Assembly (NCBI RefSeq): GCF_002090155.1
Contig: NZ_BBRM01000002.1
Span: forward strand, 372,001 to 436,000
DNA length: 64,000 nt
Origin: Demequina sp. NBRC 110056
Lineage (GTDB): Bacteria > Actinomycetota > Actinomycetes > Actinomycetales > Demequinaceae
Direction: 5' to 3'
In this document: positions 25,696 to 38,832 of the stretch, in pieces
How positions within the stretch are numbered: position 1 is the stretch's first letter
Layout of the letters: each line of letters begins with the position of its first letter
Position numbers and translations under genes: made by a program
Notes under the pieces: generated by a model
What the model was told of the DNA's origin: nothing
Database searches by the model: none
What the model saw: only the letters and a program-made list of their open reading frames with translations

Positions 25696-26135
25696 TGGGC
25701 GCACGCACCAAGGCCCGCAAGCGCGCTCTCGACGTCCTCTTCGAGGCCGAGCAGCGCGGGGAGAACGCTGGGGACGTCCTGACGCGTCGCCTGCTCGACT
25801 CCGGGCGCGAGACGCCGCTTCCTGACTACAGCGCCGAGCTCGTGCGCGGCGTCGTGTCGCGGTGGGGCGAGCTCAACGCCCTGATCACCGACGCCTCGCC
25901 GGACTGGCCGCTCAAGCGCATGCCCGCGGTGGACCGCAACCTGTTGCGCATCGGCGCGTGGGAGCTGCTCTTCAACGCCGACGTGTCGGTGGCCGTGGCG
26001 ATCGACGAGGCCGTCGAGCTCGCTCGCGACCTGTCGACCGACGACTCGCCGCGGTTCGTCAACGGCGTGCTCGGTCGCATCGCGCGAGAGGCGCCCGCGC
26101 TGGGCTCCGTGCCCGCGGAGGACGTCGAGGACTGA
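25695..26135 (+). CDS. nusB: Transcription antitermination factor NusB
   Basis: 146 residues, all-helical. It binds boxA RNA with S10 in rRNA antitermination. Recognisable features: ARTKARKRALDVLFEAEQRG at the N-terminus, the central Trp-Pro segment (SPDWPLKRMPAVDRNLLRIGAWEL), and DDSPRFVNGVLGRI at the C-terminus. The GTG start shares its first base with the efp TAG stop, with no separate ribosome binding site, so translation is probably coupled. Confidence 0.93.
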   Translation: MGARTKARKRALDVLFEAEQRGENAGDVLTRRLLDSGRETPLPDYSAELVRGVVSRWGELNALITDASPDWPLKRMPAVDRNLLRIGAWELLFNADVSVAVAIDEAVELARDLSTDDSPRFVNGVLGRIAREAPALGSVPAEDVED

Positions 26136-26146
26136 CGTTCTCGTCG

Positions 26147-26200
26147 ACGGCCGCATGAGGCGGCCGTACAACCTCCCGCCGCCCTCAGGCGTCTTGAGGG
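26147..26200 (+). terminator. Two successive hairpins after nusB
   Basis: An 8-bp perfect stem (ACGGCCGC with its complement, loop ATGAG, 26147-26167) and a second 6-bp stem (CCCTCA / TGAGGG, 26182-26200). They lie between nusB and the lipoprotein gene and are the likely end of the efp-nusB transcript. Confidence 0.6.
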
Positions 26201-26242
26201 TAGGCAGCGCCGAGCCTCGGCGTGCGCCGTGGGGGAGGGCCG

Positions 26243-27073
26243 ATGCGCTCGCTGGGTGCCGTGTCAGGCGTGGGTACCGCTGCTGTCCTGGTTCTCGCCG
26301 GGTGTAGCGGGGCGGGGGAGTCGCCGTCGGCGGGTGACGAGGACCTGGCTGGGGTGGTGACGACGAGTGCCTCACCGAGCGCTCCGCAGAGTGCCTCGGC
26401 TAGCCCGTCGCCGAACCCGTCGCCGAGCGCTGAGGCGACGGCGGAGGAGGGCTTGGCGAGCGCATCGGCTTCCTACCCGGCCGAGGTCACGCTGGTCCCG
26501 TCGCTGACGGACGAGCCGAGCGCGTACCCGTTCGGCATCCCGCCGCGCATGGTGCTGACGCTCGGTCCCGGGCGTGCGCTGACCGATGCCGAGCGTGAGG
26601 AGCTGCGCGGCGCACTCGACGCCGAGTGGCGGGAGGCCACCGTGACGGTTCTGGATGGGGATCACGCGGGCATGGAGGTGTCCTTCGGTGAGGTCGCCGT
26701 GCCGACCGCGTGGCACGAGGAGGACCTCGCCGAGCGCGACATCATCAACTACACGCCGCTGATGGTCGACTCCGCGGAGACGCCTGTGCTCGTCGACGGC
26801 ACACCCGTCGCGGACATCGCCAAGGTGGACGACGAGACCTACGCCGGGTACGTCGTCGCGGGGCCGGGCGTGATGACGCTCGGCTTCCCCTTCGCTGGTC
26901 TTGAGGGCCAGCCAGGCGTCGCGGTCGGGATCCAGCTGGGCTGGGACGGTCCGCTCGAGTGCGTGCTCGTGGACCCGCTGCCGGCTGCGGCGGCCGAGGT
27001 CGACGAGTTGCCCTGCGAGGCCGAGGACGACACCTTCTGGGACTGGGGTGTTTCGAGCGTCTGGTTCGGGTGA
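26243..27073 (+). CDS. Putative lipoprotein of unknown function
   Basis: 276 residues. A short signal peptide ends in the lipobox VLAGC (Cys21), so the mature protein should be lipid-anchored outside the cell; lnt in this window could complete the acylation. A Ser/Pro/Ala-rich linker (about residues 28-80) leads to a compact acidic domain of about 190 residues with two Cys late in the chain (LECVLVDPL, ELPCEAED) that may form a disulfide. I do not recognise the domain. The ATG at 26243 follows GGGGGAGGG. A copy of the GCCGATGC octamer (26239-26246) spans this start codon. Confidence 0.65.
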   Translation: MRSLGAVSGVGTAAVLVLAGCSGAGESPSAGDEDLAGVVTTSASPSAPQSASASPSPNPSPSAEATAEEGLASASASYPAEVTLVPSLTDEPSAYPFGIPPRMVLTLGPGRALTDAEREELRGALDAEWREATVTVLDGDHAGMEVSFGEVAVPTAWHEEDLAERDIINYTPLMVDSAETPVLVDGTPVADIAKVDDETYAGYVVAGPGVMTLGFPFAGLEGQPGVAVGIQLGWDGPLECVLVDPLPAAAAEVDELPCEAEDDTFWDWGVSSVWFG

Positions 27074-27107
27074 GCGCGGTCGGTCTGTGAGGGCCGATGC
27101 GCTCCTT

Positions 27108-27132
27108 CCGGGGCCTGTCGTGTCGCCCCCGG
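27108..27132 (+). terminator. Weak terminator-like hairpin after the lipoprotein gene
   Basis: CCGGGG and CCCCGG pair across a 13-nt loop, followed by TTGTG. An octamer copy (27093-27100) lies just upstream. The rest of 27074-27198 carries the presumed promoter of the HNH gene, including TTGTCA near 27172. Confidence 0.35.
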
Positions 27133-27198
27133 TTGTGCCTACTGACTGCATTACCTGGGGTTTCTGTCGTTGTCAGACCCTGGTGGTGTGATGAGGGT

Positions 27199-29286
27199 AT
27201 GAGTTCTTCGTCCCCTTCGACCGGCCTGGTTGGCACGGATGTGCTGGGCTGGGTGCGGGCTGCGTTGGGGTCGGGCACGGGGCTCGCTGGTGTGGATCTG
27301 GACGGTCTGGCGCAGTCGGATTTGCGGGCACTCGGTGAGGCGTTGGGGCGTGCCCGGCGTGAGCTGGATGTGATGGTGGCGAAGGTTGCTGCCGCGCAGG
27401 CACGCCGCTCCACGTCTGAGGATGGTGCGGCGGGGATGGCGCGTAGGAATGGCAAGCCCAGCCCGAAGGGGTTGGTGTCGGGTCAGACGGGAGGGTCGGA
27501 GTTTGATGCGGGCCGGCTGATCGATGTGGGCGAGATCCTTGACGACGCCGCCAAGCCGGCGCCAGAGCCGACCACCGGAGAGCGCTCTGGCGACGGTGGT
27601 GGTTCCGCGCCTGCGGGCGAGGAGCCGCCTGCGGGACCGAGGTTTGTGGTGTTGCCTGCGGCGGTGGAGGCAGCCGAGGTGTCCATCGAGGCCGCCTCCA
27701 CGATCTCCCGGATGCTGAAGAACGTGTTCGAGACTGCTGATCCGGTCGCGTGGGTGGCCGCCGAGCGTGAGCTGGTGGCCAAGGCGAAGCTGCTGAACCT
27801 CAAGCAGCTGTCCCGGGTGGTCCGTCAGGTCGAAGCCGATCTGGACCGTAAGAGCCTGGCTCAGCGGGAGATGATCCAGCACGCCGACAGGTATCTGCAT
27901 GTCATCGAGGAAGCCTCCGGCATGGTCAAGATCATCGGACTTCTCGATGTCGAGACCGCCGCCCCCATCAAAGCCGCACTCGATGCGATCGTCGGCAAGA
28001 GCTTGCAGGCGAAGCGTGACAAGACTGCTGTGACCGCCGATGAGCGCACTGTGCCGCAGATGCGTGCCGACGCCCTCGCACTGGTTGCCCGCCACATGCT
28101 CGCCGCCGACGACACCGTCGTGCCCCGCGGAGCGGCGACGCTGGTGATCCGCACCACCACCAACGACGTTCAAGACGCGATCGATGCTGCAGGACGCGGA
28201 GAAGCATCCGATGGTGTGGCGTCGGTGGATGGGTTCGGACAGCCCATCACCGCCGCCACCGCACGGCGCCTGACCGGCGACAGCGAACTGATCCCCGTGT
28301 CGCTGACTGCTGACGGTGCGGTGTTGAACCTGGGCAGGTCCAAGCGGCCGTTCAACCGGGCACAACGCCTCGCCCTGGTCGAACGCGACGGAGGATGCGC
28401 GATGTGCGGTGCACCGCCGAGCCACTGCGAGGCCCACCACATCCGCGAATGGGTCAAAGACAAAGGACCCACCGACCTCGACAACGGGCTCCTGCTGTGT
28501 TCGAGGTGTCACCACGACCTGCACCGCCAAGGCTGGACAGTGCACGCCACCCCCACCGAAGTGTGGTTCACCCCACCGAAAACAATCGACCCCGAGCAGA
28601 GACGCCGACCCGGCGGACGGATGCTCCACGACCACATCCCGCTCACCCCCGAAGCGCTCGAGGAACTCGAGGCCGCCGGCACCGACAGTGTTGGTGCCGC
28701 CACCAGCCGACGCCACACCACCACACCCATCGCCGGCACCAACCCCACCCACGACGGGCAGGAGAACTCCGCCCACGCTCAGCAAGCGAACTCTGCCGAG
28801 CCGGGCGTCAACGGGCAGAACGGCTCCACCCACCACGACTCCCAAGCACAGCACGGCTCGACCCACGACAAGCAGGACGGCTTGGACCTCGACGCCCTCA
28901 CGGCCACGCCGAACGCCGAGCACCCGGCCAAGCACAGCTCAGCCTCGTGCGCCGCCGACGCGGGCATCGTCTCGATCCCAGCGGATAGTTCGGATGCACC
29001 GGCTCCCCGACGCGACGCTCGGGGGAGTGTTCGTGGCGTTACGAAGCCCAACGTCGCCAGCCAAGACCGAATCCGAGGCGCGCGAGACCGCACCCACCCG
29101 GCCCGGAACAGTGCGGTGAGGGCTTACGGCAGCGGTCGCACGGCGAACCCACGCTGTGCTTCGCCCGTGGAGGCGCGGTTCGCGCCGCACCTGGGACGAG
29201 CAATCGACGTCAGGGCAGGCGACATGGTCGGCGCCGGCGCCCGTGTCCAGGTAGTCTTTCCCGAGACAAGCACCGACATCCTTTAA
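27199..29286 (+). CDS. DUF222 / HNH endonuclease domain protein with an unusually long C-terminal tail
   Basis: 695 residues. DUF222 occupies about residues 20-370. The HNH domain follows: [45 protein letters not shown], with all zinc and catalytic-type residues present. Relatives, including the one at 61-1809, end soon after the PPKTID..RRRPGG segment. This one runs on for about 200 residues: first Gln/His/Asn/Thr-rich, then Arg-rich without a recognisable fold, stopping at the base before the pyr leader RNA. The tail may be read-through of former intergenic DNA after loss of a stop. The ATG at 27199 is chosen by homology; the frame is open 102 bp further upstream. Confidence 0.8.
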   Translation: MSSSSPSTGLVGTDVLGWVRAALGSGTGLAGVDLDGLAQSDLRALGEALGRARRELDVMVAKVAAAQARRSTSEDGAAGMARRNGKPSPKGLVSGQTGGSEFDAGRLIDVGEILDDAAKPAPEPTTGERSGDGGGSAPAGEEPPAGPRFVVLPAAVEAAEVSIEAASTISRMLKNVFETADPVAWVAAERELVAKAKLLNLKQLSRVVRQVEADLDRKSLAQREMIQHADRYLHVIEEASGMVKIIGLLDVETAAPIKAALDAIVGKSLQAKRDKTAVTADERTVPQMRADALALVARHMLAADDTVVPRGAATLVIRTTTNDVQDAIDAAGRGEASDGVASVDGFGQPITAATARRLTGDSELIPVSLTADGAVLNLGRSKRPFNRAQRLALVERDGGCAMCGAPPSHCEAHHIREWVKDKGPTDLDNGLLLCSRCHHDLHRQGWTVHATPTEVWFTPPKTIDPEQRRRPGGRMLHDHIPLTPEALEELEAAGTDSVGAATSRRHTTTPIAGTNPTHDGQENSAHAQQANSAEPGVNGQNGSTHHDSQAQHGSTHDKQDGLDLDALTATPNAEHPAKHSSASCAADAGIVSIPADSSDAPAPRRDARGSVRGVTKPNVASQDRIRGARDRTHPARNSAVRAYGSGRTANPRCASPVEARFAPHLGRAIDVRAGDMVGAGARVQVVFPETSTDIL

Positions 29287-29313
29287 GGACCGTCCAGAGA
29301 GGCGGGGAAGGAG
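29287..29313 (+). promoter_or_regulatory. PyrR-binding RNA element overlapping the pyrR ribosome binding site
   Basis: The sequence CGTCCAGAGAGGCGGGG matches the conserved PyrR anti-antiterminator/binding loop (consensus around UCCAGAGAGGCU). It is followed at once by GGAAGGAGG, the pyrR Shine-Dalgarno. With no terminator after it, the layout fits translational control as described for mycobacterial pyr operons: PyrR with UMP would hold the hairpin and hide the ribosome binding site. Confidence 0.8.
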
Positions 29314-29321
29314 GTCGCCAG

Positions 29322-29930
29322 GTGACTGGCACCGTACTCGGCGCGCCCGACATGGCGCGCGCCCTCACTCGCATCGCGCACGAGATCCTCGAGCGCAACG
29401 AGGGCCACGAGTCCCTCGTCATTCTCGGCATCCCGACCAGGGGAGTGCCCCTCGCCCAGCGGCTCGCGCAGCGCATCGCCGAGGTCGAGCCCGGCTTCGA
29501 CGCCGCCGCCAACGCCGGCGCGCTCGACATCACCATGTACCGCGACGACCTGCACCGTCAGCCCACGCGCGCGATCGGCGAGACGACGCTGCCGGAGGCC
29601 GGCATCGACGACGCGACCATCGTGCTGGTCGACGACGTCTTCCACACGGGCCGCACCATCCGCGCCGCTCTGGACGCGATCAAGGACCTCGGCCGGCCGC
29701 GAGCGGTCCAGCTCGCCGTGCTGGTCGACCGCGGCCACCGCGAGCTGCCCATTCGCGCCGACTTCGTGGGCAAGAACCTCCCCACGGCGAAGTCCGAGCG
29801 CGTCGACGTCCACCTCGAAGAGATCGACGGGGTCGATGAGGTGCTGATCTCCGGCGCGGGTTTTAAGGACGCTGCTTCGAAGGACGCTGACGCGAAGGAT
29901 TCCGGCTCGACGGAGGGGGAGAGCGCGTGA
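29322..29930 (+). CDS. pyrR: Bifunctional pyr operon regulator / uracil phosphoribosyltransferase
   Basis: 202 residues. It senses UMP/UTP and binds the leader RNA; it also has a phosphoribosyltransferase fold. The PRPP-binding signature is [35 protein letters not shown] and [19 protein letters not shown] are typical. The last 25 residues or so are a low-complexity Lys/Asp/Ala tail beyond the usual end. The GTG at 29322 has GGAAGGAGG at good spacing. It is the first gene of pyrR-pyrB-pyrC-carA-carB-pyrF and overlaps pyrB by 4 bp. Confidence 0.96.
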   Translation: MTGTVLGAPDMARALTRIAHEILERNEGHESLVILGIPTRGVPLAQRLAQRIAEVEPGFDAAANAGALDITMYRDDLHRQPTRAIGETTLPEAGIDDATIVLVDDVFHTGRTIRAALDAIKDLGRPRAVQLAVLVDRGHRELPIRADFVGKNLPTAKSERVDVHLEEIDGVDEVLISGAGFKDAASKDADAKDSGSTEGESA

Positions 29931-30904
29931 GGCACCTGCTCGACACCGACTCGCTCAGCCGCGAGGACGCCATCCGCATCCTCGACACTGCCGGACAGAT
30001 GGCCGCCACGCAGGAACGGGAGATGCGCAAGCTCCCCACGCTGCGCGGCCGCACCGTCGTCAACCTGTTCTTCGAGGACTCGACGCGCACGCGCATCAGC
30101 TTCGAGGCCGCCGCCAAGCGCCTGAGTGCGGACGTCATCAACTTCTCCGCGAAGGGCTCGAGCCTGTCGAAGGGCGAGTCCCTCAAGGACACCGCCCTCA
30201 CCCTGCAGGCCATGGGTGCCGACGCCGTCGTGGTGCGCCACTGGGCCTCCGGCGCCGCCCAGCGCCTGGCCGAGAGCGGCTGGATGCACGGCCACGTGCT
30301 CAACGCCGGCGACGGCACCCACCAGCACCCCACGCAGGCGCTTCTGGACGCGTTCACGATGCGCCGCCACCTGGTCGGCGGCGGCAAGGACTCCGGCGCC
30401 AACGGCAAGGCGCTCGAGGGTCTGACCTTCGCCATCGTGGGCGACATCCTGCACTCGCGCGTCGCCGGCTCGAACATCCCGCTGCTGCGGACGCTCGGCG
30501 CGAACGTCGTGATCGTCGCTCCGCCGACGCTGCTGCCCTACGGCATGACCGACCGCTCCGACATCGCCGTGCACTACACGCTCGACGAGGCCATCGAGGC
30601 GCACGACCTCGACGGCATCATGATGCTGCGCGTGCAGCGCGAGCGCATGACCGGCGGCGGCTCCGGCTTCTTCCCGAGCCCCGAGGAGTACACCCGGCTC
30701 TTCGGCCTCGACGGCGAGCGGCTGCGACGCCTGCCCGACCACGCCATCGTCCTGCACCCCGGGCCCATGAACCGCGGGCTCGAGATCTCTGCCGAGGCCG
30801 CCGACCACCCGCGGTCCGTCATCGTCGAACAGGTCAGCAACGGCGTCGCCGTGCGCATGGCCGCCCTGTACCTGCTACTTGCTGGAGAGGAGGCCGCGGA
30901 GTGA
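29927..30904 (+). CDS. pyrB: Aspartate carbamoyltransferase catalytic subunit
   Basis: 325 residues. It makes carbamoyl-aspartate in pyrimidine synthesis. The carbamoyl phosphate site is [33 protein letters not shown] and the later [12 protein letters not shown] belong to the active site. There is no pyrI regulatory subunit gene, as expected outside enterobacteria. It starts at the GTG at 29927, overlapping pyrR (GTGA), and overlaps pyrC likewise. Confidence 0.97.
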   Translation: MRHLLDTDSLSREDAIRILDTAGQMAATQEREMRKLPTLRGRTVVNLFFEDSTRTRISFEAAAKRLSADVINFSAKGSSLSKGESLKDTALTLQAMGADAVVVRHWASGAAQRLAESGWMHGHVLNAGDGTHQHPTQALLDAFTMRRHLVGGGKDSGANGKALEGLTFAIVGDILHSRVAGSNIPLLRTLGANVVIVAPPTLLPYGMTDRSDIAVHYTLDEAIEAHDLDGIMMLRVQRERMTGGGSGFFPSPEEYTRLFGLDGERLRRLPDHAIVLHPGPMNRGLEISAEAADHPRSVIVEQVSNGVAVRMAALYLLLAGEEAAE

Positions 30905-32217
30905 GCGCCACCACCGCGTCCCGCGCCTATGTCATCGAAGGGGCCTCGCTGTACGGCGAGACCACCGCGGACCTGGTCCTGGTCGACGGGGTCATCGCGT
31001 CTCTGAGCGCAGCCGATGCGCCCGCTGACTCCGTGCGCATCGACGCGTCCGGACTGGTCGCCCTGCCCGGCCTGGTCGACTTGCACACGCACCTGCGCGA
31101 GCCCGGTCGCGAGGACGCTGAGACCATCGAGACCGGCTCCCGCACCGCCGCGCGGGGCGGCTTCACCGCGGTGCATGCCATGGCGAACACGACGCCCACC
31201 GCGGACACCGCCGGTGTTGTCGAGCAGGTGTGGAGCCGCGGCCGCGAGGTCGGCCTGGTGGACGTGTTCCCCGTCGGCGCCGTCACCGTCGGACTCAACG
31301 GCACCCAGCTGTCCGAGATGGGCGCCATGGCCAACTCCCGCGCCCAGGTGCGCGTGTTCTCCGACGACGGCAAGTGCGTCCACGACGCGCTGCTCATGCG
31401 CCGCGCCCTCGAGTACGTCAAGACCTTCGGGGGAGTGGTGGCGCAGCACGCGCAGGACCCGCGCCTCACCGAGGGCTCGCAGATGAACGAGGGACTGGTC
31501 TCGGCCGAGCTCGGCCTCGCCGGCTGGCCGTCCGTCGCCGAGGAGTCGATCATCGCCCGCGACGTGCTGCTCGCCGGCCACGTCGGCTCCCGCGTGCACA
31601 TCTGCCACCTCAGCACCGCAGGCTCCGTTGAGATCATCCGCTGGGCGAAGTCCAAGGGCATCGACGTGACCGCAGAGGTCATGCCTCACCACCTGCTGCT
31701 GACCGACGAGTCCGCACGGGGCTACGACCCCCGGTTCAAGGTCAACCCGCCGTTGCGCACCCAGGCCGACGTCGACGCGGTCCGTGCGGGCCTCGCCGAC
31801 GGCACCATCGACATCGTCGCCACCGACCACGCGCCCCACCCCGACGAGGACAAGGACTGCGAGTGGGGCGCTGCCGCGATGGGCATGATCGGCCTGGAGA
31901 CCGCCCTCGGCATCGTCCAGAGGACGATGGTGGACTCGGGCGCCCTGTCGTGGCGAGATGTCGCCCGCGTGATGAGCGAGACCCCTGCGCGCATCGGCCT
32001 CGACCACGGCCACGGCCGCCCCCTCGAGGTGGGCGAGCCGGCCAACGTCACCCTCGTCGACCCCCAGGCGGCGTGGACGGTCGAGCCGTCCGCCACCGCC
32101 TCGCGCAGCAACAACTCGCCCTTCGGCGGGATCGAGCTGCCCGGCCGTGCCGTCGCGACCTTCCTGCGCGGCGCCGCCACCCATCTTGATCAGCGCTTCG
32201 AAGGAGTGACAGCGTGA
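30901..32217 (+). CDS. pyrC: Dihydroorotase (class I)
   Basis: 438 residues, an amidohydrolase TIM barrel. It cyclises carbamoyl-aspartate. Metal ligands are visible in [17 protein letters not shown] (HxH) and in [12 protein letters not shown] (metal Asp). GLPALP-type flanking strands and SNNSPFGG at the C-terminus are typical of the long class I bacterial form. Overlaps of 4 bp (GTGA) join it to pyrB and carA. Confidence 0.96.
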   Translation: MSATTASRAYVIEGASLYGETTADLVLVDGVIASLSAADAPADSVRIDASGLVALPGLVDLHTHLREPGREDAETIETGSRTAARGGFTAVHAMANTTPTADTAGVVEQVWSRGREVGLVDVFPVGAVTVGLNGTQLSEMGAMANSRAQVRVFSDDGKCVHDALLMRRALEYVKTFGGVVAQHAQDPRLTEGSQMNEGLVSAELGLAGWPSVAEESIIARDVLLAGHVGSRVHICHLSTAGSVEIIRWAKSKGIDVTAEVMPHHLLLTDESARGYDPRFKVNPPLRTQADVDAVRAGLADGTIDIVATDHAPHPDEDKDCEWGAAAMGMIGLETALGIVQRTMVDSGALSWRDVARVMSETPARIGLDHGHGRPLEVGEPANVTLVDPQAAWTVEPSATASRSNNSPFGGIELPGRAVATFLRGAATHLDQRFEGVTA

Positions 32218-33359
32218 ACGCCACCCCCGCAGTGCTCGTCCTTGAGGACGGGCGGACGTTCGAAGGCGGCGCATACGGCGCCACCGGCCTGACCCTCGGA
32301 GAGATCGTCTTCAACACCGGCATGACCGGCTACCAGGAGACGCTCACCGACCCGAGCTACCACCGCCAGATCGTCGTGATGACGGCGCCGCACATCGGCA
32401 ACACCGGGGTCAACGACGAGGACAACGAGTCCCGCCAGATCTGGGTCGCCGGCTACGTGGTGCGCGACCCCTCCCGCCGCGCGTCCAACTGGCGCGCCAA
32501 GCGTGGCCTCGAGGACGACCTGCGCGATCAGGACATCGTCGGCATCTCCGGCATCGACACCCGCCAGCTCACTCGCATCCTGCGCGAGGGCGTCATGCGC
32601 GCCGGCATCTTCTCGGGCGACGCGCTCGCCCCCGGCGGGGAGCGCCTGAGCGCCGATGCGCTGGTCGCCCAGGTGCGCGCGGGGCAGGAGATGGCGGGGG
32701 CCCACCTCGCCGACGAGGTCTCGGTTCCCGACGCCTACGTGGTCGAGCCGCCCGAGGGCACCGAGACGATCGCCGAGGTCGTCGCCGTGGACCTGGGGAT
32801 CAAGGCCATGACCCCCGAGCTGATGGCGCAGCGCGGCATCCGCGTCACCGTGGTGCCGTCGACCTGGACGGCCGAGCAGATCCTCGAGACCAACCCCGAT
32901 GGAGTCTTCTACTCGAACGGACCCGGCGACCCCGGCGCCGCCGCGGGCCCGGTCGCCGCGCTCAAGCAGATCCTCGACGCCAAGGTGCCGTTCTTCGGGA
33001 TCTGCTTCGGCAACCAGATGCTCGGGCGCGCGCTCGGCTACGAGACCTACAAGCTCCAGTTCGGCCACCGCGGCATCAACCAGCCGGTGATGGACCGCAC
33101 CACCGGCAAGGTCGAGGTCACCGCGCACAACCACGGCTTCGCGGTCGACGCCCCGCTCGACGGCGACAGCGTGAGCCCCGCCGGCTACGGCCGCGTGAAG
33201 GTCTCCCACGTCTGCCTCAACGACAACGTGGTCGAGGGCCTCGAGTGCCTCGACATCCCCGCGTTCTCCGTCCAGTACCACCCCGAGGCCGCCGCCGGCC
33301 CCCACGACGCCGGTTACCTGTTCGACCGCTTCGTGGACGTCATGAAGGGAGCGCGCTGA
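32214..33359 (+). CDS. carA: Carbamoyl-phosphate synthase small subunit
   Basis: 381 residues. The N-terminal CPSase small domain ([17 protein letters not shown]) is followed by a class I glutamine amidotransferase domain. That domain has the nucleophile Cys in [16 protein letters not shown] and the His/Glu pair in [11 protein letters not shown]. It supplies ammonia to CarB. It starts with GTG at 32214 and is one base away from carB. Confidence 0.97.
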   Translation: MNATPAVLVLEDGRTFEGGAYGATGLTLGEIVFNTGMTGYQETLTDPSYHRQIVVMTAPHIGNTGVNDEDNESRQIWVAGYVVRDPSRRASNWRAKRGLEDDLRDQDIVGISGIDTRQLTRILREGVMRAGIFSGDALAPGGERLSADALVAQVRAGQEMAGAHLADEVSVPDAYVVEPPEGTETIAEVVAVDLGIKAMTPELMAQRGIRVTVVPSTWTAEQILETNPDGVFYSNGPGDPGAAAGPVAALKQILDAKVPFFGICFGNQMLGRALGYETYKLQFGHRGINQPVMDRTTGKVEVTAHNHGFAVDAPLDGDSVSPAGYGRVKVSHVCLNDNVVEGLECLDIPAFSVQYHPEAAAGPHDAGYLFDRFVDVMKGAR

Positions 33360-33360
33360 C

Positions 33361-36690
<3,330 letters not shown>

Positions 36691-36716
36691 GAAGGCCGTA
36701 CCCCAAGGAGGACCGC

Positions 36717-37559
36717 ATGCGGTTCGGAGCCCAGCTCACGGACGCGATGGACCGGCTCGGTCCGTTGTGCGTGGGCATCGACCCTCACGCCTCGCTGCTG
36801 CAGGCGTGGGGTCTGGACGACACCCCCACGGGCCTCGCGGCCTTCGGCGAGACCGTCGTCGACGCCGCGAAGGGGACGGCCGCCGTGCTCAAGCCCAACG
36901 CCGCGTTCTTCGAGCGCCACGGCGCCAAGGGCATGGCCGCGCTCGAGTACGTGCTCGGCAAGGCGCGCGAGGCCGAGGTGCTCACCATCCTCGACGCCAA
37001 GCGCGGCGACATCGGCTCGACGATGGAGGGCTACGCGGACGCGTTCCTGCGTCCGGGCGCACCCTTCGAGTGCGACGCCCTGACCGTGTCGCCGTACCTG
37101 GGCTTCGGCTCGCTCGAGCCGGCCCTGTCGCTCGCTGCCGAGCACGGCAAGGGAGTCTTCGTGCTCGCGCTCACCTCGAACCCCGAGGGCAAGAGCGTCC
37201 AGCACGCGCGCTCCGCGGACGGCGAGCTGGTCGCCCAGTCGATGGTGCGGCAGGCGGCCGAGCGCAACGCGGGCGCGGAGCCCATGGGAGATGTGGGGCT
37301 CGTCGTCGGTGCGACGGTGGGCTCGGCGGTGTCGGATCTCGGCATCGGCCTCGAGGGTCTCAACGGCCCCATCCTTGCGCCCGGCGTGGGCGCTCAGGGC
37401 GGCACGGCGGAGGAGTTGTCCCAGGTATTCGGGAACTCTCGGCACCTCGTGCTCGTCAACCAGTCGAGGGGTGTGCTCCAGGCGGGCCCCTTCACCGAGA
37501 AGCTGCGCGGCGCCATCCAGGCGGCCGCACAAGCAGCGCAGCACGCGCTGCGGGCGTGA
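36717..37559 (+). CDS. pyrF: Orotidine-5'-phosphate decarboxylase (type 2)
   Basis: 280 residues. It converts OMP to UMP. The type 2 (actinobacterial) signature LTILDAKRGDIGSTMEGYA carries the catalytic Lys and Asp. LCVGIDPHASLLQAWGL and the PGVGAQGGTAEE phosphate loop are also seen. The ATG at 36717 has AAGGAGG upstream. A TAACAT box across the end of carB (36678-36683) may provide an extra promoter. pyrD and pyrE are not in the window. Confidence 0.95.
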   Translation: MRFGAQLTDAMDRLGPLCVGIDPHASLLQAWGLDDTPTGLAAFGETVVDAAKGTAAVLKPNAAFFERHGAKGMAALEYVLGKAREAEVLTILDAKRGDIGSTMEGYADAFLRPGAPFECDALTVSPYLGFGSLEPALSLAAEHGKGVFVLALTSNPEGKSVQHARSADGELVAQSMVRQAAERNAGAEPMGDVGLVVGATVGSAVSDLGIGLEGLNGPILAPGVGAQGGTAEELSQVFGNSRHLVLVNQSRGVLQAGPFTEKLRGAIQAAAQAAQHALRA

Positions 37560-37583
37560 CCCGCACGCGAGGAAGGAGGGACC

Positions 37584-37898
37584 GTGGCGACACCTGAACT
37601 GACCGACGAGCAGCGTGCGGCGGCCCTCGTGAAGGCGACCGCCGTGCGCAGCGCACGTCGCGTCTTCAAGGAGGAGCTGTCGCGTGGAGAGATGAGCCTT
37701 CAGGAGGCCATCTCCCGCGCCAAGGCCGACGAGGCTCTCGCCGGCATCCGCGTCCGTGATCTCCTGCAGTGCCTGCCGGGGATCGGGCCCAAGCGTGCGG
37801 AGTCCGCGATGGAGGAGATCGGCATCTCTCCCGCGCGCCGCATCCGGGGGCTGGGGACGCACCAGGTCGAGGCGCTCGTCGAGCGCGAGCATCGATGA
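37584..37898 (+). CDS. mihF: Actinobacterial integration host factor mIHF
   Basis: 104 residues. This nucleoid-associated DNA-binding protein is specific to actinobacteria and unrelated to IHF alpha/beta. The helix-two-turn-helix region includes [22 protein letters not shown], with an HhH-like GIGPKRA turn, and [15 protein letters not shown] follows. In mycobacteria and Streptomyces it lies before gmk, as here, where it overlaps gmk by ATGA. The GTG at 37584 follows GGAAGGAGG. Confidence 0.94.
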   Translation: MATPELTDEQRAAALVKATAVRSARRVFKEELSRGEMSLQEAISRAKADEALAGIRVRDLLQCLPGIGPKRAESAMEEIGISPARRIRGLGTHQVEALVEREHR

Positions 37899-38470
37899 CC
37901 CGACTGGTCGTGCTCGCTGGTCCCACCGCGGTGGGCAAGGGCACTCTCGTGAGAGCCCTGCGTGAGCGCAACCCCGACATCTGGCTGTCCGTCTCCGCCA
38001 CCACCCGGTCGCCGCGACCGGGGGAGGTGGATGGCGAGCACTATCACTTCGTCAGCGATGACGAGTTCTCCCGCATGATCGAGCGCGGCGACCTGCTCGA
38101 GTGGGCCACGGTCCACGGCACGCACCGCTATGGGACGCCCCGCGCGGCCGTCGAGGAGAACCTCGCCGCGGGAGTCCCGTCCCTCCTCGAGATCGACCTC
38201 CAGGGCGCGCGCCAGGTGCGCGCGGCCATGCCGGAGGCGCTCTACGTGTTCGTCGAGCCGCCGTCGATGGACGAGCTGGTCCGCCGGCTCGTCGGCCGCG
38301 GCACCGAGGACGACCTCGAGCGCGAACGTCGTCTGCGCACCGCCGAGGTCGAGATGGCGGCGTCGAAGGAGTTCGACGTCATCATCATCAACGACGACCT
38401 CGACACTGCCGTCAGCCAGCTCGAGGCGCTGGTCCTGAAGCCCGGCAAGCCGCGCGGCAATCGCGGCTGA
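37895..38470 (+). CDS. gmk: Guanylate kinase
   Basis: 191 residues. It phosphorylates GMP to GDP. Walker A reads [13 protein letters not shown], a GK-specific variant with Ala for the usual Ser. The GMP-binding region [22 protein letters not shown] is intact, as is [13 protein letters not shown]. The ATG at 37895 overlaps the mihF stop by 4 bp. Confidence 0.95.
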   Translation: MTRLVVLAGPTAVGKGTLVRALRERNPDIWLSVSATTRSPRPGEVDGEHYHFVSDDEFSRMIERGDLLEWATVHGTHRYGTPRAAVEENLAAGVPSLLEIDLQGARQVRAAMPEALYVFVEPPSMDELVRRLVGRGTEDDLERERRLRTAEVEMAASKEFDVIIINDDLDTAVSQLEALVLKPGKPRGNRG

Positions 38471-38504
38471 CGCGCGCCTCGCCCGCCCTCCGACGCATGC
38501 GCGG

Positions 38505-38510
38505 TACACT
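38505..38510 (+). promoter_or_regulatory. Putative -10 box (TACACT) of rpoZ-coaBC
   Basis: TACACT in the 83-bp gap between gmk and rpoZ, about 43 nt before the GTG start. -35 not clear. Confidence 0.4.
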
Positions 38511-38553
38511 GGACGGCGGACTTTCCCCGATACGACAACTTCTGGAGTGAACC

Positions 38554-38820
38554 GTGGCCGGAACCGTGGCACAGCCCGAGGGCATCACCAACCCCCCGAT
38601 CGACGAGCTGCTCGAGAAGGTGGACTCGAAGTACGCGCTGGTCATCTACGGCTCCAAGCGCGCCCGCCAGATCAACTCGTACTACGAGGCGCTGGGCGAG
38701 GGCCACTTCGAGAACGTGGGCCCGCTCGTCGAGGCCGACTCGACCGACAAGCCGCTGTCCGTGGCGCTGCGCGAGATCAACGAGGGCTCCCTGCTGGAGC
38801 TCGGCGACTCCGCCGAGTAA
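38554..38820 (+). CDS. rpoZ: RNA polymerase omega subunit
   Basis: 88 residues. It helps assemble the beta-prime subunit. The core helix [29 protein letters not shown] matches the family. The gmk-rpoZ-coaBC-metK order is conserved across actinobacteria, supporting the call. The GTG at 38554 has a TCTGGAGTGA ribosome binding region. coaBC follows after 12 bp. Confidence 0.95.
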   Translation: MAGTVAQPEGITNPPIDELLEKVDSKYALVIYGSKRARQINSYYEALGEGHFENVGPLVEADSTDKPLSVALREINEGSLLELGDSAE

Positions 38821-38832
38821 CCCTCCACCCCC

